Notes under the pieces: generated by a model
What the model was told of the DNA's origin: nothing
The model's database searches: none
The model's input: only the letters and a program-made list of their open reading frames with translations
Assembly (NCBI GenBank): GCA_902595595.1
Contig: CACJQX010000006.1
Location: 1 to 37,246 of the forward strand
DNA from: an uncultured Pelagibacteraceae bacterium
GTDB lineage: Bacteria; Pseudomonadota; Alphaproteobacteria; Pelagibacterales; Pelagibacteraceae
Length of the DNA stretch: 37,246 bases
Direction: 5' to 3'
Position numbers and translations under genes: made by a program
In this document: piece after piece, positions 1 to 7,451 of the stretch
Numbering within the stretch: the stretch's first letter is position 1
Layout of the letters: every line of letters begins with the position of its first letter

Positions 1-160
1 CAGCAAATCTCTTTGAAAAATAAGCTATTTTATTGTTTACAACATTAGATTGTTTCAATTCTTTAGATGAGTAAATTCTTTTTTTAAATAAAGGATTTTT
101 AATCGATTTTTGAATTCTTTTATTTTCAACAATATCAACACCAATACCAAGAATTTTCAT
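1..160 (-). CDS. acpS: Holo-[acyl-carrier-protein] synthase, 3' end cut by window edge
   Basis: Transfers 4'-phosphopantetheine from CoA to apo-ACP, activating it for fatty acid synthesis. Only the first 53 codons lie in the window; the rest continues past position 1. The reverse strand from the ATG at 160-158 reads MKILGIGVDIVENKRIQ, the usual AcpS N-terminus with the GxGxDIVE-type strand holding the metal-binding Asp, and later KRIYSSKEL and YFSKRFA, matching the family's FT..E and LA.RFAAKEA blocks. The start codon directly abuts the pdxJ stop, so it is co-transcribed with pdxJ; pdxJ-acpS is a common alphaproteobacterial pair, usually followed by lepB, rnc and era. Identification is confident despite the truncation. 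Confidence 0.9.
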   Translation of the reverse strand, partial: MKILGIGVDIVENKRIQKSIKNPLFKKRIYSSKELKQSNVVNNKIAYFSKRFA

Positions 161-880
161 TTATTTTTTTATAATTTTTTTAAAGTTTTTAATTACTTTT
201 GAGAATCCATCAAATATGGACTCTCCAATTATAAAATGTCCAATATTATACTCCTCAATTTCTATTATTTTTGTTAATATTTTTGTGGTTTTATAATCCA
301 AACCATGACCAGCATGAACTTCTATATTTAAACTTGATGCTAATTTTGCACTTTTTTTTATTCTGTTTAATTCACTAGAATAATTTTTTTTAGATTTAAC
401 TAGGTTTGCTAGTTTTCCAGTATGTATTTCTATACAATCAGCATTTAATTTTTTAGCAAGTCTAATGTCATTTGGAGAAGGGTTAATGAATAAACTTGTT
501 CTTATCTTTGCTATTTTAAATTTTTTAATTATTTTCTCTAATTTATTAAGATTATTTTTAATATTTAAACCTCCCTCAGTAGTGATTTCTTTTCTATTTT
601 CTGGAACTAAACAAATAAAATTTGGTTTTATCTTAAGTGCTTTATTAACGATTTCTTTGTTCATAGAAATCTCAAGGTTTACAAGCACATTTTTTAAAGC
701 ACAAATTTTTTTTGCATCAATATCATTTATATGTCTTCTATCTTCTCTTAAATGAATTGTTATTGAATCAGCTCCATAACTAATAACTTTTTTAGCTGCG
801 TATAGTGGATCTGGATGTTTCTCTCCACGAGCGTTTCGTAAAGTTGCAATATGATCTATATTTACACCTAACCTCTTCAC
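161..880 (-). CDS. pdxJ: Pyridoxine 5'-phosphate synthase PdxJ
   Basis: Condenses 1-deoxyxylulose 5-phosphate with 3-amino-1-hydroxyacetone 1-phosphate to make pyridoxine 5'-phosphate, the last ring-forming step of the DXP-dependent vitamin B6 pathway. The 239-residue protein has the family length and a TIM-barrel pattern: NIDHIATLRNARG near residues 7-19, then His43 (ITIHLREDRRH), Glu70 (LVNLEIS) and His192 (HAGHGLD), which line up with the catalytic His/Glu/His set of characterised PdxJ. The start is GTG and overlaps the pyrE stop by 4 bases (GTGA), suggesting translational coupling. It shows that at least this step of B6 synthesis is kept. Confidence 0.97.
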   Translation of the reverse strand: MKRLGVNIDHIATLRNARGEKHPDPLYAAKKVISYGADSITIHLREDRRHINDIDAKKICALKNVLVNLEISMNKEIVNKALKIKPNFICLVPENRKEITTEGGLNIKNNLNKLEKIIKKFKIAKIRTSLFINPSPNDIRLAKKLNADCIEIHTGKLANLVKSKKNYSSELNRIKKSAKLASSLNIEVHAGHGLDYKTTKILTKIIEIEEYNIGHFIIGESIFDGFSKVIKNFKKIIKK

Positions 881-1464
881 TTAATAAATCTGCTTCCTGG
901 GGTTGTTATTGGTATAGATTTAAGTTCTGGTGGTAATTTATTTGCTGTGTAAGTTGGAACATCAATTTTTAAATGAGATGTAATTCTAGTTTTAATTTTT
1001 AAAGATTGTTTCGTCGATCGATCAATTATAGATGCAAATCCAATTAATTTTGCTTTTGATTTTTTAATCAATTTCACACACTCTAAACTTGATTTTCCTG
1101 TAGTGATTACATCTTCTATAATTAATACCCTTGCTCTTTTTTTAATATTAAAACCTCTTCTGAGAGTAAATTTACCATTAACCCTTTCGCAAAAAATTGT
1201 TTCTTTTTTTAGCAATTTTCCTATTTCATATCCAATAATTACTCCTCCCATTGCAGGAGCTAGTATTAAATCAATTTTTTTAAATTTTTTTTTAATTTTA
1301 TTTGCTAAAGATTTACAAATTTTATCAGCTAAATTAGGAAAGCTTAAAAGTTTTGCACACTGTATATATTTTGACGAATGTAGACCTGAGGATAGAACAA
1401 AGTGACCTTCTAATAATGCATTAGTTTTTTTTAAAATATTTAAGGATTTTTTGTGTGAAAGCAT
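877..1464 (-). CDS. pyrE: Orotate phosphoribosyltransferase PyrE
   Basis: Joins orotate to PRPP to give orotidine 5'-monophosphate in de novo pyrimidine synthesis. The 195 residues include FVLSSGLHSSKY near 22-33, the LAPAMGGVIIGYEIG block near 68-82, and the PRPP-binding motif VLIIEDVITTGKS at about 113-125, with both acidic residues and the TTGKS loop. The C-terminal part matches the longer alphaproteobacterial form. Its first 44 bases overlap the end of relA/spoT in another frame and its stop overlaps the pdxJ start by 4 bases, so it lies in one tightly coupled operon. pyrB and a pyrC-like gene are elsewhere in this window. Confidence 0.96.
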   Translation of the reverse strand: MLSHKKSLNILKKTNALLEGHFVLSSGLHSSKYIQCAKLLSFPNLADKICKSLANKIKKKFKKIDLILAPAMGGVIIGYEIGKLLKKETIFCERVNGKFTLRRGFNIKKRARVLIIEDVITTGKSSLECVKLIKKSKAKLIGFASIIDRSTKQSLKIKTRITSHLKIDVPTYTANKLPPELKSIPITTPGSRFIK

Positions 1465-3166
1465 TTCTTTTTTCTTCGTGTCTAATTATCTTAAATTTTA
1501 TACTCTTTTGTTTTAGCTCTGCAATAAAATTAGTAAAATTCTTAAGGTTTCTAATAATTAATTTAAATTTAAAATTAATATAATTGGGATTTTTACCAAC
1601 CATTTCTAAGCTCGATATATTTAATTTGTGACTTCCAATGAGTGAGCTTATATCTCCTAATTGACCTGGCTTATCAGGTAATGACATCCATAGAGTGGTA
1701 TTATATTTTTTTGTTTTTTCCTCTTTTTGCTCTCCTTTATCATGCCAATATCTTCTTATTGCTGCTCTAGCTTTACCTGTTTTAGTTGTTGGTATCCAGT
1801 GAAGCGACGGTGAATTATTTTTAGATGTTATAATATTTACTCGATCACCATTTCTTAAAATAGTTTGTAATTCACTTTTGTTTCCATTAATTTCACAACC
1901 AACTGCTGAATTACCAATTTTAGTATGAACAGCATATGCAAAATCTATGGCTGTTGCGTCTTTAGGTAATTTAATTACTGAACCTTTTGGTGTGAAACAA
2001 AATACGTTTTCTTGAAACATTTGTAGTTTTGTATACTCATACGAGTCTTCAGGGTTTTCATTTTTTTCTATAATCTCAACAAGATCTTTTAACCAATCAT
2101 ACTCCTTCCAACTTAAAGAATTAAATTTTTCAGAAGATTTATACTGCCAATGAGATGCAACGCCTCTTTCTGCAAATTCGTGCATTTCATGTGTTCTAAT
2201 TTGAATTTCTATTGGTTTTTTATTTGAACCAATTACAGAAGTATGAATAGATTTATAACCATTGATTTTTGGAGATGAAATATAATCTTTAAATTTTCCC
2301 GGTATACAATTCCATTTTTTATGAAAAATCCCAAGGGTTTTGTAACAATCGTCTACGTTGTTTAAAATTATCCTAAATCCAATAATGTCTGTTATTTGTT
2401 GAAGGGAGACTCTTTTTTTTTGGACTTTTCTCCAAATTGAAAAAGGTGTTTTTTCTCTACCATGAATCTCTGCATTAATCTCATTATCATTCAATATTTC
2501 ACTTAACTCAAAAGATTGTTCTTCAAATAAATCTTTTCTATCCAATTTTATTTCATCAAGTCTTTTTTTTATTAATTTTCTTGCATCGTTATTTAAAATT
2601 TCAAAAGATAAATCCTCAAGTTCATCTCTTATTCTATGCATTCCCATTCTATCAGCTAATGGGGCATAAATTTCCATAGTTTCTTGAGCTATTCTTTTTC
2701 TTTTGTCTTCTTTTGTAATTGCTTTAATGGTTCTCATATTATGTAGTCGATCGGCAATTTTCACTAACAGAACTCTGATGTCTTTTGATGTTGCTAAAAT
2801 TAATTTTCTGAAATTTTCAACTTTAGAATTAGCTCCAGCTGAATTTTCAAATGCTGAAATTTTTGTTACACCATCAACTAAATCAGCAACCTCATCACCA
2901 AATTCTTGTTTGATAGTTTCATAAGTTGCAAAAGTATCTTCTATAGTGTCATGCAATAGACCAGTTGTAATTGTAGCGCTATCTAATTTTAATTCAGTTA
3001 AAATATTTGCAACCTCAATTGGGTGAACAGAATAAGGATCACCCGAAGCTCTTTTTTGACTCTTATGTGCTTTAACAGCAAAATTATATGCTTTATCCAA
3101 TTTTTCAGGATTAAGAAATTTATTATAATCCTTAACTTTATTTATAAGTTCATTTGAATTAAGCAT
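1421..3166 (-). CDS. Bifunctional (p)ppGpp synthetase/hydrolase, Rel/SpoT family, shortened C-terminus
   Basis: Makes and degrades the stringent-response alarmone (p)ppGpp. Domains in order: HD hydrolase at about 25-185, with YSVHP (His48), LLHDTIEDT (His72-Asp73) and IADRLHNM intact; synthetase at about 235-345, with GREKTPFSIWRK, FKDYISSPKINGYKSIHT and EIQIRT, so both activities look preserved; TGS at about 387-450; ACT at about 491-563. The protein has 581 residues against about 700-750 for most Rel/SpoT enzymes. The loss lies between TGS and ACT, where only some 40 residues remain instead of the helical and zinc-finger/RIS region. The ORF starts at ATG 3166, 21 bases after folK. Confidence 0.95.
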   Translation of the reverse strand: MLNSNELINKVKDYNKFLNPEKLDKAYNFAVKAHKSQKRASGDPYSVHPIEVANILTELKLDSATITTGLLHDTIEDTFATYETIKQEFGDEVADLVDGVTKISAFENSAGANSKVENFRKLILATSKDIRVLLVKIADRLHNMRTIKAITKEDKRKRIAQETMEIYAPLADRMGMHRIRDELEDLSFEILNNDARKLIKKRLDEIKLDRKDLFEEQSFELSEILNDNEINAEIHGREKTPFSIWRKVQKKRVSLQQITDIIGFRIILNNVDDCYKTLGIFHKKWNCIPGKFKDYISSPKINGYKSIHTSVIGSNKKPIEIQIRTHEMHEFAERGVASHWQYKSSEKFNSLSWKEYDWLKDLVEIIEKNENPEDSYEYTKLQMFQENVFCFTPKGSVIKLPKDATAIDFAYAVHTKIGNSAVGCEINGNKSELQTILRNGDRVNIITSKNNSPSLHWIPTTKTGKARAAIRRYWHDKGEQKEEKTKKYNTTLWMSLPDKPGQLGDISSLIGSHKLNISSLEMVGKNPNYINFKFKLIIRNLKNFTNFIAELKQKSIKFKIIRHEEKRNAFTQKILKYFKKN

Positions 3167-3187
3167 AATTGATATTATACCATTAAA

Positions 3188-3745
3188 TCAAATTTGTTTA
3201 ATAGATCTAATGTCTCTATCAGGAAGCAGAGAAATCAAGGTTTTAACATCAATTTGTTTATCAGGATGAGTCCAATTCTTTTGAATCTCAAATAATGGAA
3301 ATAATACAAAGTTTCTTTTGTGCATCATTTTATGAGGTAAATTAATCTTAGAATTTTTTCTTGATACCAAACTATTAAAATCGATTATATCTAAGTCACA
3401 TGTACGAGGTGCATTTTTTTTTGCTTTTTTTCTACCTAATTGATTTTCTATAGATTTACATATTTTTAATAGTTCTTGAGGGTTGTAATAACATTTTAAT
3501 TTTATAATTATATTTAAGAACTTAGGTTTCCGTGGGTCAGGCCAGGAAGGGGTTTCATAATAACTAGATACAGAAAGAACATCTAAGTTATGTTCTGCTA
3601 ATAAAAATTTCGCTTTTTCTATATTTCTTTTTCTTATACCTAAATTAGAACCTATTCCTAAAAAAACAATTTTAGCTTGATTTTCTAATATATCTTGCCT
3701 TTTCACGGTTCCAATCTCTACTTTTTTTAGTTGCTCTTTTATCAT
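3188..3745 (-). CDS. folK: 2-amino-4-hydroxy-6-hydroxymethyldihydropteridine pyrophosphokinase (HPPK)
   Basis: Transfers pyrophosphate from ATP to the pterin alcohol, just before dihydropteroate synthase in folate synthesis. It shows [17 protein letters not shown] (the GSNLGxR start), [12 protein letters not shown], the pterin contact region FLNIIIKL, and [13 protein letters not shown], the HPPK signature. The reading frame is open to a TTG at 3766. I chose the ATG at 3745 because an AAGGGA lies 9 bases upstream; a GTG at 3706 is also possible and gives a more typical length of 172 residues. Whichever start is used, the 5' end overlaps smpB in another frame. The gene sits where many alphaproteobacteria carry rpoZ. 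Confidence 0.9.
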   Translation of the reverse strand: MIKEQLKKVEIGTVKRQDILENQAKIVFLGIGSNLGIRKRNIEKAKFLLAEHNLDVLSVSSYYETPSWPDPRKPKFLNIIIKLKCYYNPQELLKICKSIENQLGRKKAKKNAPRTCDLDIIDFNSLVSRKNSKINLPHKMMHKRNFVLFPLFEIQKNWTHPDKQIDVKTLISLLPDRDIRSIKQI

Positions 3746-4142
3746 ATTGCTTTTTCCCTTTTGCAACAGCTAGTTCTATTTTAGCTTTTCCTTTTTTAAA
3801 GTACATTTTTGTAGGAACTAATGTGAAACCATCTCTTTGCATTTTACCTATCAATTTATTTATTTCTTTTTTATTAAGAAGTAATTTTCTATCGTCTGTT
3901 GGTTTGTGATTAGAGTAACTGGCTTGCTTGTATGGAGATATATGTGAATTAATTAAAACAATTTCACCTCCCTTTTCAACAGCATAAGACTCAGCAATAT
4001 TAACCTTGCCCTCTCTTACTGATTTAATCTCTGATCCCTTTAAAACAATTCCAGCTTCAAAAAGATCTTCGAAAAAATAGTTGAAACTAGCTTTTCTATT
4101 TAAACAAATGATTTTCAAACCAGGATTGGTTTTTTTGTTCAT
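3672..4142 (-). CDS. smpB: SsrA-binding protein SmpB
   Basis: Binds tmRNA and brings it to stalled ribosomes in trans-translation. The 156 residues match the family: [20 protein letters not shown] near 18-37 (the beta-barrel entry), [31 protein letters not shown], and the basic tail [18 protein letters not shown], which inserts into the mRNA channel and is needed for tagging. Its ATG overlaps the dapA stop by one base (TAATG). The 3' end overlaps folK. The SsrA RNA gene itself was not seen in this window. Confidence 0.97.
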   Translation of the reverse strand: MNKKTNPGLKIICLNRKASFNYFFEDLFEAGIVLKGSEIKSVREGKVNIAESYAVEKGGEIVLINSHISPYKQASYSNHKPTDDRKLLLNKKEINKLIGKMQRDGFTLVPTKMYFKKGKAKIELAVAKGKKQYDKRATKKSRDWNREKARYIRKSS

Positions 4143-5023
4143 TAAATTAACTTAGCAGACTGAAGAGCTTTTTTTACAATTTCTTTTGTTGCGTCTGTTA
4201 CTTTTACAAGTGGTAGTCTTACGTTGTCATCACAAAGTCCTAAAAGTTTTGCAGCATATTTTACAGGACTAGGATTGCTCTCAACAAACATTGAGTGATG
4301 AACTGGTTGTAATATTTTATCTAATCTTTCTGCTTCTTTCATTTCGTTATCGGTGTCTGATTTGGAGAATTTTTGAAAATCTGAACAAAGTTTAGGTGCA
4401 ATATTAGCTGTTACACTAATAGTACCTACCCCACCACGTTTATTAAATTCAAAAGCATTATCATCATTACCTGTTAATTGAATAAAATCTTTGCCCATTT
4501 TTTCAAGTGTCTGATTAACTCTATTTAAATCACCCGTTGCATCTTTAACACCAACTATATTTTTTAATTCATAGAGTCTGGCCATTGTATCCACTGACAT
4601 ATCAATTACAGATCTACCAGGAATATTATAAATTATAATTGGAATGCCACACTTATCATTAATTGCTTTATAATGTTGATACAGGCCTTCTTGAGTTGGT
4701 TTATTATAATAAGGTGTAACAATCAAAGCACCGTTAGCTCCTGCTTTTTCTGCATGTGTGGTTAAAGAAATAGCCTCCTCAGTTGAGTTGGAACCCGTGC
4801 CAGCAATAACCGGAATTTTTCCATTACTTTCTTTTATACATAAATCTATTACTCTTTGATGTTCATCATGACTTAATGTAGGGGATTCACCTGTTGTACC
4901 AGCCGGCACAAGTCCATTCGTACCATTATCGATGTGGAAATGGATTAATTTTATATATGCTTCCTCATCTAGACCATTATTTTTAAATGGTGTAATTAAA
5001 GCAACATTTGATCCTTTGAACAT
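4142..5023 (-). CDS. dapA: 4-hydroxy-tetrahydrodipicolinate synthase
   Basis: Condenses pyruvate with aspartate semialdehyde, the committed step to diaminopimelate and lysine. The 293 residues form the standard DapA TIM barrel: [14 protein letters not shown] near 42-55 (the Thr pair of the catalytic triad), [19 protein letters not shown] with Tyr132, and [10 protein letters not shown] with Schiff-base Lys160. It heads a minus-strand run of seven genes through acpS and is divergent from the lytic transglycosylase gene across 43 bases, an arrangement seen widely in alphaproteobacteria that brings together wall-precursor synthesis and wall turnover. Confidence 0.97.
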   Translation of the reverse strand: MFKGSNVALITPFKNNGLDEEAYIKLIHFHIDNGTNGLVPAGTTGESPTLSHDEHQRVIDLCIKESNGKIPVIAGTGSNSTEEAISLTTHAEKAGANGALIVTPYYNKPTQEGLYQHYKAINDKCGIPIIIYNIPGRSVIDMSVDTMARLYELKNIVGVKDATGDLNRVNQTLEKMGKDFIQLTGNDDNAFEFNKRGGVGTISVTANIAPKLCSDFQKFSKSDTDNEMKEAERLDKILQPVHHSMFVESNPSPVKYAAKLLGLCDDNVRLPLVKVTDATKEIVKKALQSAKLI

Positions 5024-5066
5024 AAATACTTATAACATAGTTTAAAGATTCATATACTAAAAGATT
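5024..5066. promoter_or_regulatory. Divergent promoter spacer between dapA and slt
   Basis: These 43 bases separate two start codons pointing apart, so both promoters must lie here or inside the flanking genes. On the plus strand TATACT at 5053-5058 is a good -10 candidate, with TTATAA at 5030-5035 as a weak -35 at 17-base spacing. Transcription would then begin about two bases before the slt ATG, giving a nearly leaderless mRNA. A weaker TATAAG is visible on the minus strand for dapA. This is pattern matching only. Confidence 0.35.
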
Positions 5067-7292
5067 ATGCTCAAAAAAATATTATTTTTAGGTTTCACCA
5101 TATCAATATTAATATTTTCAAATAATCTCTTTGCTGAAATTAATTCAGTTGTACCTTTAAAAAAACCTGTTTTAAGTAAAGAAGAAATTCAAAAGAAAAT
5201 ATCTATAAATATCGTCAAGCCATTAAAGAAGCCCACTAAAACCAAAGAAATTAAAATCGAAGAAGTGATTGTTAAAAAAGAGTTGGTTTTAAAAGAAAAA
5301 AAATTAAGTTTTAAAATACCAAAAAAAAAACCAACTATAGCTGGCACTAACACAGCTAAGAATATTAAGATTTCAAGATATTATAGCAAAAAAGACTTTG
5401 GGTTGGCTAAAAAAGCTATTTCAGAAATGCAGAAAAGTAAATGGTCGTCTGCTCTTAAAATAGCAAAAAAAGCAAAAGACAACTCTATTTATAATTTTAT
5501 ACAATGGAGACATCTTTTAACATCAGGTAACCAGGCGTCCTTTTACGATTATCAAGTTTTTTTAAATAAAAATTCAGATTACCCTAGAATAAGCAGAGTT
5601 AAATATCTTGCTGAGCATAAACTATCCACAGAAAGTGTCTCACCTAAAAAAATAATAAAATGGTTTGGAGAAAATGATCCATTAAGTGGTTATGGAAAAA
5701 TGATACTTGGAGAAAGTCATATTTTAATTGGAGAGAAAAATAAAGGAACAAGACTGATTAAAGAAGGTTGGGTCACAGCAGATTTATCCAAAAATGAATT
5801 AAAATATTTCAGAAAAAAATATAAAAAATATTTAAATGCAGATGACTATATTAAACGAGCTGATTATTTAGCTTGGAACGGTGATCATTGGGATTTAAGA
5901 AGATTAATAAGGTATCTGCCAAAAGATTACGAACTTTTATATAATGCAAGACATCTTTTAATGAGTAAAGGTTATGGAGTTGACCAAGCCATAGCAAATG
6001 TTCCTCAAAAATTTAAGAATGATGCTGGGTTAAACTACGATCGATTGAAATGGAGAAGAAAAAAAGGACGTGTAGATTCTTCAACAGAAATCTTATTGAA
6101 AATAAGAAATGATAAAGAGTATTTAGTTAGGCCTGACAAATGGTGGAAAGAAAGAGAAATTATCTCAAGAGCGTTGCTTTATAAAAAGAAATATGAAATT
6201 TCATATAAAATTTCAAGCAATCATGGAATGACTGAAGGGTCTGAATATGCTGCTGCAGAATGGATGAGTGGATGGATAGCTTTAAGTTTTTTAAATGATC
6301 CATTAACAGCTAAAGATCATTTTAAAAATTTTTATGAAAATGTTAGTTATCCAATAAGCTTGTCTAGAGGTGCCTATTGGCTTGGAAGAGCATATGAAAA
6401 AATAGGTGAAAGAGAGCAATCAAATAATTGGTACAGAGAAGCCACAAAATATCTTACTACTTACTATGGTCAGCTAGCTTTTTTAAAATTAAATCCAAAT
6501 GGAAAATTTGAGTTAGAAAAAGATATGGAAATTGATCCAAAATATAGAATTCAATTTTTTAATAAAGAGCTTGTGAAAATTTCTTATCTTCTAGATGAAT
6601 TGAAGAAAGATAAATATACAAAACATATTTTAAGACATTTAGCTAATGATAATATAGCAAAAGGTAGTGAGGTTTTGGCTGCAGAATTAGCTACAAGTAT
6701 AAATAGATATGACTTTGCTATTCAGGTTTCAAAAATTGCGTCTTATCAAAAAAGATTTCATAATAAATACAATTACCCAATAATTAGCACTCCTAAATAT
6801 ATTAATAAAAGAAAAATTCCAGAAAGTGCTTTGATCTTATCTATAATTAGACAAGAAAGTGAATTTGATTTAGAAGCTAATAGTCATGCTGGTGCAAAAG
6901 GATTAATGCAATTGATGCCCTACACAGCAAAATTAGTTTCAAAACAAGCCAAACTTCCTTATTCAAAATCAAGATTAACCACTGATCCAGAATATAATAT
7001 TAATTTAGGCTCACATTATATTGCAGGTTTAATTCTACAATATGATGGTGCTTACCCTTTTGCAGTCGCTGCGTATAATGCAGGACCCAATAGAGTTAAA
7101 TATTGGAAAAAAATAAATAAAGATCCACAAAAAAAACAAGTTGATTATGTTGATTGGGTTGAGTTAATAAAATTTAGAGAAACAAGAAATTACGTACAGC
7201 GTGTAATGGAAAATTATAATGTCTATAGATATATTTTGGAACAACGACCTGTACCTATGAAAAACTTTTTTAAAGATCAGCCTCTATTTTAG
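5067..7292 (+). CDS. Soluble lytic murein transglycosylase, periplasmic
   Basis: Cleaves the MurNAc-GlcNAc bond of peptidoglycan to form 1,6-anhydro ends. Residues 1-23 are a signal peptide (KKILFLGFTISILIFSNNLFA). Residues about 25-100 are a Lys/Pro-rich linker with repeated PLKKP/PKKKP motifs. A long alpha-helical superhelix follows, as in Slt70. The C-terminal SLT domain starts near 590 and holds IIRQESEFD with catalytic Glu597, SHAGAKGLMQLMP, and AVAAYNAGPNRVKYW, then the conserved ETRNYVQRVMENYNVYR. At 741 residues it is longer than most Slt enzymes, mainly because of the linker. It is divergent from dapA and its stop codon touches the 3' end of a tRNA gene. Confidence 0.93.
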   Translation: MLKKILFLGFTISILIFSNNLFAEINSVVPLKKPVLSKEEIQKKISINIVKPLKKPTKTKEIKIEEVIVKKELVLKEKKLSFKIPKKKPTIAGTNTAKNIKISRYYSKKDFGLAKKAISEMQKSKWSSALKIAKKAKDNSIYNFIQWRHLLTSGNQASFYDYQVFLNKNSDYPRISRVKYLAEHKLSTESVSPKKIIKWFGENDPLSGYGKMILGESHILIGEKNKGTRLIKEGWVTADLSKNELKYFRKKYKKYLNADDYIKRADYLAWNGDHWDLRRLIRYLPKDYELLYNARHLLMSKGYGVDQAIANVPQKFKNDAGLNYDRLKWRRKKGRVDSSTEILLKIRNDKEYLVRPDKWWKEREIISRALLYKKKYEISYKISSNHGMTEGSEYAAAEWMSGWIALSFLNDPLTAKDHFKNFYENVSYPISLSRGAYWLGRAYEKIGEREQSNNWYREATKYLTTYYGQLAFLKLNPNGKFELEKDMEIDPKYRIQFFNKELVKISYLLDELKKDKYTKHILRHLANDNIAKGSEVLAAELATSINRYDFAIQVSKIASYQKRFHNKYNYPIISTPKYINKRKIPESALILSIIRQESEFDLEANSHAGAKGLMQLMPYTAKLVSKQAKLPYSKSRLTTDPEYNINLGSHYIAGLILQYDGAYPFAVAAYNAGPNRVKYWKKINKDPQKKQVDYVDWVELIKFRETRNYVQRVMENYNVYRYILEQRPVPMKNFFKDQPLF

Positions 7293-7384
7293 TGGCGGAA
7301 GAGGAGGGATTCGAACCCTCGGTACAAGTTTCCTCGCACGGTCATTTAGCAAACGACTGGTTTCAGCCTCTCACCCACTCTTCC
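7293..7384 (-). tRNA. tRNA-Ser (anticodon GCU)
   Basis: On the minus strand the acceptor stem GGAAGAG (7384-7378) pairs with CTCTTCC, followed by discriminator G and an encoded CCA (7295-7293). The anticodon stem GTCGT/ATGAC closes the seven-base loop TTGCTAA, so the anticodon is GCT at 7350-7348, reading AGC/AGU serine codons. A long variable arm and the GGTTCGAATCC T-arm fit a class II serine tRNA of 92 bases including CCA. The CCA end directly abuts the stop codon of the convergent transglycosylase gene. Confidence 0.96.
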
Positions 7385-7451
7385 GTATGACATTGTGTAT
7401 TAAGCGATTGTATTGAAAATTCAATATATATAAAGTAATTATTCAATTATT
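7385..7451. promoter_or_regulatory. Divergent spacer between tRNA-Ser and soxB with an inverted repeat
   Basis: The 67 bases hold promoters for both the tRNA and the sarcosine oxidase operon. A 16-base inverted repeat, TATTGAAAATTCAATA, covers 7411-7426 (7-base arms, 2-base centre). It lies just before a TATAAA at 7429-7434 that could be the soxB -10, and its arm supplies a TTGAAT that could be the tRNA -35 on the other strand. The position fits an operator, but no regulator is encoded nearby. I saw no glycine riboswitch-like structure here. Confidence 0.35.

Noticed and set aside
7385-7451. Possible glycine riboswitch upstream of the sarcosine oxidase operon, as known in SAR11
   Set aside because: The spacer is only 67 bases and shows no paired glycine aptamer core; there is not enough room.
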